Source: CAWCQC01 sp963819905 (GTDB taxonomy: Bacteria; Actinomycetota; Thermoleophilia; Gaiellales; Gaiellaceae). Taken from it: a stretch of 64,000 nt of DNA. The stretch spans positions 186,001 through 250,000 of the forward strand of contig CAWFXP010000005.1 of assembly GCA_963819905.1 (NCBI GenBank). Reading direction: 5' to 3'. Below, piece after piece: positions 41,689 to 49,294 of this stretch (position 1 is its first letter; every line of letters begins with the position of its first letter). The position numbers and the translations under genes are program-made. Below the pieces are notes generated by a model. The model was not told the origin of the DNA, searched no databases, and saw only the letters and a list, made by a program, of their open reading frames with translations.

Positions 41689-42870
41689 ATGGCCACCTAT
41701 CGCGAACTCCTCCAGCAGGTCAAGTCGGAGATCGAGGAGATCGATCTCGGCGAGACGGCACGGCTGCTCGAGGACGGCGACGCGCCCGCGCTCGTCGACG
41801 TCCGCGAGCGAGACGAGTGGGACGAGGGGCACCTTCCCGGCGCCGTGTGGGTTCCGCGAGGCAACCTCGAGTCCCGCATCGAGCAGTTCGTCCCGGACCG
41901 CGAGCAGCCGGTCGTCCTCTACTGCGCCTCCGGCAACCGCTCCGCCTTCGCGGCGAAGACCCTGGCCGAGCTCGGCTACGAGAACGTCTCGTCGCTCGCC
42001 GGCGGCTTCACGGAGTGGAAGCGCGCCGGACTTCCCTACGACGTGCCGCGCTCGCTCCAGCCCGAGCAGCGCGCCCGCTACAGCCGTCACCTTCTCATTC
42101 CGGAAGTCGGCGAGGCGGGCCAGCTGAAGCTGCTCGAGTCGCGCGTGCTCCTGCTCGGCGCGGGCGGCCTCGGCTCGCCCGCCGCGCTCTACCTCGCGGC
42201 GGCAGGGGTCGGCACGCTCGGGATCATCGATCCGGACACGGTCGACGCCTCGAACCTCCAGCGCCAGGTGATCCATTCGACGGCGACGCTCGGCGAGCCG
42301 AAGGTGCTCTCGGCCAAGAAGACGCTCGAGGCGATCAACCCGGACGTCACCGTCGTGCCCTACGAGGAGCGGCTCGACTCGGAGAACGTCGATCGAATAC
42401 TCGCCGACCGCTGGGACGTGATCGTGGACGGCGCCGACAACTTCCCCACGCGCTATCTCGTCAACGACGCCGCCGTCTGGCACGGCATTCCCGTCGTCCA
42501 CGGCTCGATCTTCCGCTTCCACGGCCAGGTGACCGTGTTCGAGGCGAGCGAAGGGCCCTGCTACCGCTGCCTGTTCCCGCAGCCGCCGCCGCCCGAGCTC
42601 GCGCCCAGCTGCGCCGAGGGCGGCGTGCTCGGCGTGCTGCCGGGCATCATCGGCTCGCTCCAGGCGAACGAGGCGCTGAAGCTCTTGCTCGGGATCGGCG
42701 ATCCGCTCGTCGGCCGCTCGCTCCTCTTCGAGGCGCTCGAGGGCTCGTTCACGGAGATCAACCTCCGCAAGGATCCGGAGTGCCCGGTCTGCGGCGAACA
42801 TCCGACGATCACCGAGTACATCGACTACGTCGAGTTCTGCCAGGGCGGCGCAACACACGCGGTCTCCTAG
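41689..42870 (+). CDS. Rhodanese-E1 fusion: sulfur-carrier adenylyltransferase/sulfurtransferase (MoeZ/MoeB-like)
   Basis: A 393-residue two-domain protein. Residues ~10-115 are a rhodanese domain with active-site loop CASGNRS (C79). Residues ~128-393 are a ThiF/MoeB-type E1 domain with nucleotide loop GAGGLGSPAA and zinc cysteines CYRC ... CPVC. It should adenylate the C-terminal glycine of a ubiquitin-like sulfur carrier and convert it to a thiocarboxylate. Mycobacterial MoeZ does this for CysO but carries its rhodanese at the C-terminus, so the domain order here is reversed. The next gene, encoding the CysO domain, starts directly after the stop, making it the obvious partner. Confidence 0.92.
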   Translation: MATYRELLQQVKSEIEEIDLGETARLLEDGDAPALVDVRERDEWDEGHLPGAVWVPRGNLESRIEQFVPDREQPVVLYCASGNRSAFAAKTLAELGYENVSSLAGGFTEWKRAGLPYDVPRSLQPEQRARYSRHLLIPEVGEAGQLKLLESRVLLLGAGGLGSPAALYLAAAGVGTLGIIDPDTVDASNLQRQVIHSTATLGEPKVLSAKKTLEAINPDVTVVPYEERLDSENVDRILADRWDVIVDGADNFPTRYLVNDAAVWHGIPVVHGSIFRFHGQVTVFEASEGPCYRCLFPQPPPPELAPSCAEGGVLGVLPGIIGSLQANEALKLLLGIGDPLVGRSLLFEALEGSFTEINLRKDPECPVCGEHPTITEYIDYVEFCQGGATHAVS

Positions 42871-44100
42871 ATGGCGAAGGTCAGGATCCCTCCCACGCTT
42901 CGTGCCGAGGTCGGCGGTGTACGCGAGGTCGATGCGTCCGGGGAGACGATGCGCGAGCTGCTCGACGATCTCGCCTCCCGCTTTCCCGGGCTGGGCGCCC
43001 AGGTCCTCTCGAACGGCGACATCGCCCCGTTCGTGAACGTCTACCTGGACAACGAGGACGTGCGGACGCTCCAGGGCCTCGACACCCCGGTCGCCGACGG
43101 CGCGACCGTGATCCTGCTTCCGGCGATGGCGGGCGGGCAGATTCCGACCGAGCGGCGCGGCACGACGGTGGCCGCGAGCGTCCTCGACCTGGTCGGCTCG
43201 ACCCCGCTCGTCGAGCTCTCCCGGCTGCATCCGAGCCCGACCGTGAAGCTGTACGCGAAGCTCGAGGGCCAGAACCCGACCGGGTCGATCAAGGACCGCG
43301 TCGCGAAGACGATGATCGAGGCGGCCGAGGCCGCCGGCGAGCTCGTGCCGGGCCGGGAGCTGCTCGAGCCGACGAGCGGGAACACCGGCATCTCGCTCGC
43401 GATGGTCGCGAAGGTCAAGGGCTACTCGCTGACCTGCGTCATGCCCGAGAACTCGACGCCCGAGCGCATCCGGCTCCTCGAGCTCTTCGGCGCCAGGGTC
43501 GTGTTCTCCCCGGCCGCGGAGGGCTCGAACGGGGCGGTGCGGCTCGCCCTCGAGCTCGCCGAGCAGGACCCGCGCTACTACATGCCGTTCCAGTACGCGA
43601 ACGAGGCGAACCCGCGCGCCCACTACGAGGGCACCGGAACCGAGATCGCCGAGGCGCTGCCGCGTGTCGACGCGTTCGTGGCAGGGCTCGGGACGGGCGG
43701 AACGCTCATGGGCTGCTCCGAGCGCCTGCGGGAGTCCTTCCCGGACGTCCAGATCATCGCCGCCGAGCCGCTTCAGGGCGACGCGGTCATGGGCCTCAGG
43801 TCGCTCGAGGACGGCTACACGCCGCCGATCCTCGACGTCTCGAGGCTCGACCGGAAGATCCTCGTGTCGAACGAGGACGCGGTCCGGGGCGTCCGCCAGC
43901 TGCTCGAGCGCGAGGGCATCTTCGCCGGCGTCTCCTGCGGCGCGGCCGTCCACGTCGCGCAGCAGATCGCCCGCGAGCTCGACGAAGGCGTCATCGTCAC
44001 GGTGCTCGCCGACGGCGGCTGGAAGTACCTGTCGGCCGACTTCTGGACGCAGCCGCTCGAGGAGGTCGAGCGGTCGATGGAGGACCGCGTCTGGTGGTGA
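42871..44100 (+). CDS. cysM: CysO-CysM fusion: sulfur-carrier domain joined to a cysteine synthase
   Basis: A 409-residue protein. Residues 1-89 are a MoaD/ThiS-like ubiquitin fold ending LLPAMAGG, the place where free CysO has its C-terminal Gly-Gly. Instead of stopping, the frame runs through QIPTERRGTT into a fold-type II PLP enzyme with K141 in NPTGSIKDR and TSGNTG (168-173), typical of CysM/O-phosphoserine sulfhydrylase. In mycobacteria the two are separate genes: CysO thiocarboxylate donates sulfur to CysM, giving CysO-cysteine, which Mec cleaves. A GTG at codon 100 could give a separate CysM. The next gene encodes a Mec-like protease, overlapping by four bases. Confidence 0.93.
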   Translation: MAKVRIPPTLRAEVGGVREVDASGETMRELLDDLASRFPGLGAQVLSNGDIAPFVNVYLDNEDVRTLQGLDTPVADGATVILLPAMAGGQIPTERRGTTVAASVLDLVGSTPLVELSRLHPSPTVKLYAKLEGQNPTGSIKDRVAKTMIEAAEAAGELVPGRELLEPTSGNTGISLAMVAKVKGYSLTCVMPENSTPERIRLLELFGARVVFSPAAEGSNGAVRLALELAEQDPRYYMPFQYANEANPRAHYEGTGTEIAEALPRVDAFVAGLGTGGTLMGCSERLRESFPDVQIIAAEPLQGDAVMGLRSLEDGYTPPILDVSRLDRKILVSNEDAVRGVRQLLEREGIFAGVSCGAAVHVAQQIARELDEGVIVTVLADGGWKYLSADFWTQPLEEVERSMEDRVWW

Positions 44101-44471
44101 TCCCCGCCGGCGTCCGCTCGGCGATCGTCGAGCACGCCGAGGCGGAGCAGCCGAACGAGGCGTGCGGCCTGATCGCACTCAGGGACGGCGTCGCCGAGCG
44201 CTACATCCCGGCCCGCAACGCGGCGGCCAGTCCGTACCGCTTCGAGCTCGACACAGGCCCCGAGGTTTGGTTCCTCGAGGACGACGGCTACGAGCTGGCG
44301 GTCTTCCACTCCCATCTCTCGAGCCCGCCCCGCCCCTCGCGAACCGACGTCGAGAACATCGGGCTCTGGGAGGGCCGGCCCTACGTCATCCTCACGGTGC
44401 GAAGCGGCGAGCTCGCCGCGTGGCGCATCCGGGACGGGCGCATCGAGCCCGACGAGCTGACGATCTCGTAG
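44097..44471 (+). CDS. mec: JAMM/MPN+ metalloprotease, Mec-like
   Basis: A 124-residue zinc isopeptidase-type protein. The JAMM motif is intact: Glu in NEACGLI and HSHLSSPPRPSRTD, which follows the H-x-H-x7-S-x2-D pattern. In Mycobacterium tuberculosis the homologue Mec releases cysteine from the C-terminus of CysO. Here the CysO domain is internal to a fusion, so this enzyme could also cut after the internal Gly-Gly. GTG start overlapping the fusion stop (GTGA) shows translational coupling. It completes a three-gene operon for protein-bound cysteine synthesis. Confidence 0.92.
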   Translation: MIPAGVRSAIVEHAEAEQPNEACGLIALRDGVAERYIPARNAAASPYRFELDTGPEVWFLEDDGYELAVFHSHLSSPPRPSRTDVENIGLWEGRPYVILTVRSGELAAWRIRDGRIEPDELTIS

Positions 44472-44481
44472 GGCCGCGGGC

Positions 44482-44543
44482 CGGACAGGTCCGGCCCCCT
44501 ACGAGCAGCCGTAGCCGCGTGGCCGGACAGGTCCGGCCCCTAC
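44482..44543. repeat. Two copies of the GGCCGGACAGGTCCGGCC palindromic repeat
   Basis: Two copies of GGCCGGACAGGTCCGGCC followed by CCCCTACG-like sequence begin near 44481 and 44521, in the space between mec and a convergent decarboxylase. The palindrome has 8-base perfect arms. It is the same family as 14865-14992. The distal copy extends to the decarboxylase stop codon, so the repeat may serve as a hairpin terminator for both genes. Confidence 0.75.
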
Positions 44544-45889
44544 GCCATCGTGTCGAGGATCGCCGAGATGTCCGCTTCGGTCGTGCGAGGGTTGATGATC
44601 GCGAACCGCGTGACCGTCTCGCCCTCGTGCACGGTCGGCAGCACGAAGGCGAATCCGGCGCTCATGAGCCGCTTCGACCAGTCGTGGTACTCGGCGGGCG
44701 ACCAGCCGAGGCGGCGGAACGGGACGACCGACAGATCGGGCTCGCGGACGAGCTCGACGTACGCCCGCCGGCGGATGTCGTCGGCGGCTGCCCTCGCCAC
44801 GACGAGCGTGCGCTCGATGGCCGTCTCGTACGCCCTGGTTCCGTGCGCTGCGAGCGAGAACCAGAAGGGAAGCCCGCGTGCCCGCCGGGTGAGGTGAAGC
44901 GCGTAGTCCGACGGGTTCCAGTCGTCGCCCCCGAGCGCCTCGAGATACCCCGCGGACTGCACGTGGGCACGCCGCGCGAGCTCCGGCTCCCGGTACAGGA
45001 TCGCGCAGCAGTCGAAGGGCGCGAACAGCCACTTGTGCGGATCGACGATCAGCGAGTCGGCGCGCTCGATGCCCGCGAAGCGGTGCCGGACAGAGGGAGC
45101 AGCCAGCGCCGCGGCTCCGTAGGCGCCGTCGACGTGGAACCAGAGACCGTGCTCGGCACAGACCTCCGCGACGCCTGCCAGGTCGTCGAGGATGCCGAGG
45201 TTCGTCGTCCCCGCGGTCGCCACGACGGCGAAGAGGCCGTCGCGGCCGGTCGAGGCAAGCGCCTCTCTCAGGCGGAGCCCCGTCAACCGCCCGTCGGCGT
45301 CAGTCCCGACGCGGAGCACGTCGACGTCCATGACGCTCGCGGCCGCGTCGATCGACGAGTGGGTCTCGGCGGTCGCGACCACCGTCCACCGAGCGGGCGG
45401 CGTACCGTCCAGCCGCGCGCGCGCCGTGTGGCGGGCGGTGACGAGCGCGGAGAGGTTGCCGACCGTTCCGCCCTGGACGAACGCGCCGCCCGCCCCGGGC
45501 GGCATGCCCGCCAGATCGGCGATCCAGCGCAGCGCAGCGTTCTCGGCGTGGATGGCTCCGGCGCCTTCCAGCCAGCTCCCGGCGTAGATCGAGGTCGCGT
45601 TGACGACGAGGTCGAACAGCGTGGCGGCTTCGGTCGGCGCGGCGGGGATGAACGAGAGAAAGCGCGGATGGTCGACCGAGATGCACGCCGGCGCGAGCTC
45701 GTCCGCGAACAGGGCGAGCGCGGCCGGGCCTCCGATCCCGTTCTCGGTGATCGTCCGGCCCGCGCGGCGGTCGAGCTCGTCGGGCGTGCGAGGACGGTCG
45801 AGCGGCGCCGGGTCGAGCCGCAGGCGGTGTCGGGCGAAGTCGAGAATCGCCCGGGCGAGCTCCTCCGTCTGGTCGGTGTACTCGTGCAC
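44540..45889 (-). CDS. PLP-dependent aromatic-L-amino-acid/glutamate decarboxylase family protein
   Basis: A 449-residue group II decarboxylase. HVDGAYGAAAL carries the PLP-ring Asp, DPHKWLFAPFDC the Schiff-base lysine, and ETHSSIDAAASVM the stacking His. Length and sequence are typical of the DDC/tyrosine-tryptophan decarboxylase branch rather than GadB. The substrate is not predictable. TAGACT lies seven bases before the GTG start. The downstream end abuts the palindromic repeats. Confidence 0.9.
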   Translation of the reverse strand: MHEYTDQTEELARAILDFARHRLRLDPAPLDRPRTPDELDRRAGRTITENGIGGPAALALFADELAPACISVDHPRFLSFIPAAPTEAATLFDLVVNATSIYAGSWLEGAGAIHAENAALRWIADLAGMPPGAGGAFVQGGTVGNLSALVTARHTARARLDGTPPARWTVVATAETHSSIDAAASVMDVDVLRVGTDADGRLTGLRLREALASTGRDGLFAVVATAGTTNLGILDDLAGVAEVCAEHGLWFHVDGAYGAAALAAPSVRHRFAGIERADSLIVDPHKWLFAPFDCCAILYREPELARRAHVQSAGYLEALGGDDWNPSDYALHLTRRARGLPFWFSLAAHGTRAYETAIERTLVVARAAADDIRRRAYVELVREPDLSVVPFRRLGWSPAEYHDWSKRLMSAGFAFVLPTVHEGETVTRFAIINPRTTEADISAILDTMA

Positions 45890-45940
45890 GGCCCGGAGTC
45901 TACGAGGGAACCTTCGTGGGGTTCCGGTGGTCTGAGGTCC

Positions 45941-46324
45941 GTGGGAACGAGGCTTGCCGTCCTGTCCGGCCTGCTCGTACTCCTGCTCGGGCTCGCCGGC
46001 TGCGGGGCAGACGGAGGCAGCTCCGCACAGGGGCCGCTCAGCGTCGAGCAGGCGCTCTCCTCCTCGCCGGAGGAGCCGGTCACGGTCACCGGCTTCGTCG
46101 TCGCTCCCGAGGGCGGGCCGGTCCGCCTCTGCAGCGCCCTGCTCGAGTCGTACCCGCCGCAGTGCGGCGAGCCGTCGCTCGTCGTCGAGGGCCTCGACCT
46201 CGACACAGTCGCGGGCCTGAGCCGGACGAACGACCCTTCGCTGGCGCAGGTCGTCTGGTCGGACGCGACCGTTCCGGTCTTCGGCGAGCTGGCCGACGGC
46301 GTCCTGACGGTCAGCGCGGGCTGA
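45941..46324 (+). CDS. Small secreted lipoprotein
   Basis: A 127-residue protein with a lipoprotein signal peptide ending LAGC (around residue 21). The mature part has a beta-strand pattern: EEPVTVTGFVVAPEGG, then two cysteines in LCSALLESYPPQCGEP, likely a disulfide, and PSLVVEGLDL. It resembles small OB-fold-like lipoproteins found across actinobacteria, role unknown. The GTG start has no clear -10 at the usual spacing. A hairpin at 46332-46361 follows the stop. Confidence 0.72.
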   Translation: MGTRLAVLSGLLVLLLGLAGCGADGGSSAQGPLSVEQALSSSPEEPVTVTGFVVAPEGGPVRLCSALLESYPPQCGEPSLVVEGLDLDTVAGLSRTNDPSLAQVVWSDATVPVFGELADGVLTVSAG

Positions 46325-46331
46325 GACGACA

Positions 46332-46361
46332 ACGGGCCGGCCGCGCGAGCGACCGGCCCGT
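46332..46361. terminator. Bidirectional hairpin terminator
   Basis: Perfect 9-base arms ACGGGCCGG (46332-46340) and CCGGCCCGT (46353-46361) with a 12-base loop lie between the stop codons of two convergent genes. No U-tract follows, as is common in high-GC bacteria. Confidence 0.6.
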
Positions 46362-46383
46362 ATCCACTCCGGGACGCGCGGAG

Positions 46384-46746
46384 CTAGGTGACTCTGAAGC
46401 TGCCCTTCATCGAGCCCGCGTGCGGGTCGCACACGAACCGATACCTACCGTCCCGGAGCCTGACGTTCCAGACCGTCCGGCGCGTCGCAGTGACGGAGGT
46501 CGCCCGGTTGAAGCCGGGACCCCTCAGGCGGAAGTTGTGGATGTTCGACTTGTCCTGGATCACGATCCTGTACCGGCCGGACGGGAGCGTCCTCACCGCC
46601 CTGCCGCTCTTCTTGAGCGTGATCGTGAAGCCGGGGCCCACGACGCCGTTCAAGGTCACGACGTTCGATGCCGCAGTCGCCGAGCCGGTGACGATCACCG
46701 CGCACGTCACGGCCAGGGCGAGCAGAAGTCCGAAAGACCGACGCAT
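46384..46746 (-). CDS. Secreted cupredoxin-like (plastocyanin-type) protein
   Basis: A 120-residue exported protein with a signal peptide cleaved near residue 26 and a small beta-sandwich. Type 1 copper ligands are in the right order: H70 (SNIHNF), C106 and H109 (FVCDPHAG) and M113. It may carry electrons or bind copper outside the cell. The ATG at 46746 has an AAAGGAG site five bases upstream. Two in-frame ATGs farther up lack one. A SCO-like copper protein is encoded at 37322 but is not adjacent. Confidence 0.83.
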   Translation of the reverse strand: MRRSFGLLLALAVTCAVIVTGSATAASNVVTLNGVVGPGFTITLKKSGRAVRTLPSGRYRIVIQDKSNIHNFRLRGPGFNRATSVTATRRTVWNVRLRDGRYRFVCDPHAGSMKGSFRVT

Positions 46747-46832
46747 GAAGCTCCTTTCCATCGGTGTCCGAAAGCGGATACGCACGGCCCCGCCGTTCGG
46801 TTTGCGTCTGCGGCGGCGTGCATACTGGCGCT

Positions 46833-47081
46833 GTGGCTCAAGGGTACCCCGAAGGCTGGAGCATCGCGGCCGGGGCGCTCGAGCGGGAGTTCCGGTTCGG
46901 GGACTTCGCCGAGGCGATCGCGTTCGTGAACCGCGTCGCCGATCTGGCCGAGGCGGAGAACCACCACCCGGACATCGCGATCCACTGGAACACGGTCGTG
47001 CTTCGCTTCTGGACGCACTCGCAGAACGCGATCACCGACCGTGATCGCGAGCTTGCGGCGCTCGCCGGCGCCCTCGCGTGA
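46833..47081 (+). CDS. phhB: Pterin-4a-carbinolamine dehydratase-like protein
   Basis: An 82-residue protein containing the diagnostic NHHPDIAIHWNTVVLRFWTHS segment (residues ~43-63) with the catalytic histidines H44, H45 and H62. The family dehydrates 4a-hydroxytetrahydropterin, although many bacterial members lie far from any phenylalanine hydroxylase and may serve other roles such as Moco metabolism. It is slightly shorter than the usual ~100 residues at the N-terminus. CATACT lies six bases before the GTG. The stop overlaps the DNA polymerase IV start (GTGA). Confidence 0.88.
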   Translation: MAQGYPEGWSIAAGALEREFRFGDFAEAIAFVNRVADLAEAENHHPDIAIHWNTVVLRFWTHSQNAITDRDRELAALAGALA

Positions 47082-48130
47082 TCGTCGCTCACCTCGACCT
47101 CGACGCCTTCTTCGCGGCGGTCGAGGAGCTCGAGGAGCCCGAGCTCCGGTCGAAGCCGCTCGTCGTCGGAGGCGACCCGCGCGGCCGGGGCGTCGTCGCC
47201 ACGGCCAACTACGTGGCCCGCGAGTACGGGATCCGCTCCGCGATGAGCTGCGCCGAGGCGCTGCGGCGGTGCCCGCAGGCAGTCTTCGTCCGCCCTCGTC
47301 ACAGCCTGTACGCCGCGTACTCGCGCGACGTCTGGGCGGCGATCCGCGAGGTCTGCCCGACGGTCGAGCGAACCGGGCTCGACGAGGGGTACCTGGACGT
47401 CGGCGAGGTCGCCCGCGATTTCGTCCGTGCTCGCGCGGTCGCGGAGGCCGTCCAGGCGGCCGTCCGGGCGACGACGAGCCTGTCGGCCTCGCTCGGCGTC
47501 GCCTCGTGCAAGGTGGTCGCGAAGGTCGCGAGCGACCGCCGGAAGCCCGGTGGGCTGCTCGTCGTGCCGCCCGGGCGTGAAGCGTCTTTCCTGGCGCCGT
47601 TTCCGGTGCGCCTGCTGCCCGGTGTCGGTCCGCGGGCCGAGGAGCGCCTGACGGCGGCCGGAATCGGCACGATCGGCGCGCTCGCCGCGCTGTCCGACGC
47701 GGAGCTCGCCGTTCTCTTGCCGGGCAAGGTCGGAGCCCTCCTTCGCAACCGGTCGCGCGGGATCGACCCGAGGCCGCTCGAGACCGAGGCCGAGACGATC
47801 TCGATCTCGACCGAGGAGACGTTCGACCGCGACGAGGATGACCGGGAGCGCCTGCACGACGAGCTTCGCCGGATGGCCGGCCACGTGGCCGAGCGGCTGT
47901 CGTCGTCCGGCCAGGCGGCGCGCACCGTGACGACGAAGGTCCGCTACCCGGACTTCTCGATCCGCAGCCGGTCGCAGTCGGTCCCCGTCGGAATCGACGA
48001 TCCGGCGAGGATCGGCGAGCTCGCGTGCGCGCTCCTCGACCGGGCGCTCGCAGACCGGCCGGGGGCGCTCCGGCTGGTCGGGGTCGGCGTCTCGAACCTC
48101 GAGGCCTACCGGCAGCTCGAGCTCGGCTGA
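47078..48130 (+). CDS. dinB: DNA polymerase IV (Y-family translesion polymerase)
   Basis: A 350-residue Y-family polymerase. The metal-binding Asp is D7 in HLDLDAFFAAVEE, with F12 as the steric gate, and the second acidic pair is D102-E103 in RTGLDEGYLDV, where SIDEA is more common. The helix-hairpin-helix LLPGVGPRAEERLTAAGI and a complete little-finger domain follow. No C-terminal beta-clamp motif of the QL[SL]LF type is evident in the last residues (YRQLELG), which might weaken clamp binding. GTG start overlapping phhB by four bases. Confidence 0.93.
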   Translation: MIVAHLDLDAFFAAVEELEEPELRSKPLVVGGDPRGRGVVATANYVAREYGIRSAMSCAEALRRCPQAVFVRPRHSLYAAYSRDVWAAIREVCPTVERTGLDEGYLDVGEVARDFVRARAVAEAVQAAVRATTSLSASLGVASCKVVAKVASDRRKPGGLLVVPPGREASFLAPFPVRLLPGVGPRAEERLTAAGIGTIGALAALSDAELAVLLPGKVGALLRNRSRGIDPRPLETEAETISISTEETFDRDEDDRERLHDELRRMAGHVAERLSSSGQAARTVTTKVRYPDFSIRSRSQSVPVGIDDPARIGELACALLDRALADRPGALRLVGVGVSNLEAYRQLELG

Positions 48131-48145
48131 GCCGGGGGCGGCGCC

Positions 48146-48517
48146 TCAGGCGGAGACGCAGCCGCCGAGCAGCTCGTCGAGAACGCGCCGCGGCGCGATC
48201 CCGCAGCTGAAGCCGCCCGAGCCGAAGTCGACCACCTTCCATCCTCTCGAGGTCGCCCGGAGCAGCATCGCGTTGAAGCCGACGTCCCTGACGAGCACGA
48301 GCACCTTTGCGTACTGGTGGTTCCGGCTCGAGACGACGATTCGCAGAACGTGCGTCTTGCGGTAGAAGGCCGGCTCGAGGTGCTGCTTCAGCCAGACCTC
48401 GGCCGAGGCCCGGATCGCTCTCTTCTCGTGGAGCGTCGGGCGCCTCGCCGAGGCGCTCGAGGCAAGCACGGAGAGCGCGAGCGCGACGACGAGGAGAAGC
48501 GGGATCAGGCGGCGCAT
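48146..48517 (-). CDS. Small secreted protein of unknown function
   Basis: A 123-residue protein with a clear signal peptide (hydrophobic LIPLLLVVALALSVLA, cleavage after SASA). The mature part contains RIVVSSRNHQYAKVLVLVRD and two cysteines (FSCG, GGCVSA) that could form a disulfide. No family recognised. TACGGT lies seven bases before the ATG. It is convergent with dinB, 15 bases apart. Confidence 0.68.
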   Translation of the reverse strand: MRRLIPLLLVVALALSVLASSASARRPTLHEKRAIRASAEVWLKQHLEPAFYRKTHVLRIVVSSRNHQYAKVLVLVRDVGFNAMLLRATSRGWKVVDFGSGGFSCGIAPRRVLDELLGGCVSA

Positions 48518-48572
48518 CGTCCGGACCGTAGCCTGACGGGTTTCGGATCGGTGCGCAACCCCGGACGGCAGG

Positions 48573-49277
48573 TCATCCCCAGGACGGCTCCTGCATCGGT
48601 TGGAAAGCGAGCTCGTACACCCGCAGGTCGCGGGGACGGGTGAGGACGAAGCGAACGGCCTCCGCGACGTCCTCGGGGCGCATCATCTCCTCGAGCTGCG
48701 CCATGTCCGGCTCACGGCCGCGCCCCATGGCGAACTCGGTGCGAGTGCCCCCCGGCGCGACGACGCAGCAGCGGACGCCGTGCTCGCGCAGCTCGTGGTC
48801 GAGCGACGCCGTGAAGCCTGCCTGGGCGAACTTCGTCGCGCAGTAGACGGCCCGCCCCGGGAGCCCGCGCCGGCCTGCGCCCGAGGTGACGGTCACGACG
48901 TCCGCCGCACCGCTCGCCACGAGATGCGGCAGCGCGGCACGTACCGCGTAGAACGCGCCCTTCACGTTCACGTCCACCATCTCCTCGAGCTCCTCCGCGC
49001 CCAGCTCGAGGAACGGCCCGATCGTTCCCACGCCCGCGTTGACGACGAGGATGTCGAGACGGCCGAAGCGCTCCACGGTCGCCGCCACGAGCGCCTCGAG
49101 CTGACCGGGATCGCGCACGTCGCACGGCAGCGCGACCGCGTCCAGCCCGAGATCGTCACCGCTCCTGGAGGCGAGCCCGAGCCGGGCGCCCTCGGCGGCG
49201 AGCATCCGCGCGATCGCTGCGCCGATGCCACGGCTCGCACCCGTGACCAGGGCGACCCTGCCGGCCAACCCGCTCAT
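48573..49277 (-). CDS. Short-chain dehydrogenase/reductase
   Basis: A 234-residue classical SDR. Cofactor loop TGASRGIG, structural NAG (VVNAGVG), catalytic Ser in VTSGAG and the YxxxK motif YCATK are all present. ASRSG after strand 2 suggests NADP preference. Substrate is not determined. TAGGGT lies six bases before the ATG at 49277, giving it its own promoter although the xylulokinase gene ends 17 bases upstream on the same strand. Confidence 0.9.
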   Translation of the reverse strand: MSGLAGRVALVTGASRGIGAAIARMLAAEGARLGLASRSGDDLGLDAVALPCDVRDPGQLEALVAATVERFGRLDILVVNAGVGTIGPFLELGAEELEEMVDVNVKGAFYAVRAALPHLVASGAADVVTVTSGAGRRGLPGRAVYCATKFAQAGFTASLDHELREHGVRCCVVAPGGTRTEFAMGRGREPDMAQLEEMMRPEDVAEAVRFVLTRPRDLRVYELAFQPMQEPSWG

Positions 49278-49294
49278 CCCGCCACCCTACGGGT

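Noticed and set aside
41203..44178. A 991-codon minus-strand frame over the sulfur operon
   Set aside because: The plus strand encodes three well-recognised domains with intact active sites. The minus frame has none.
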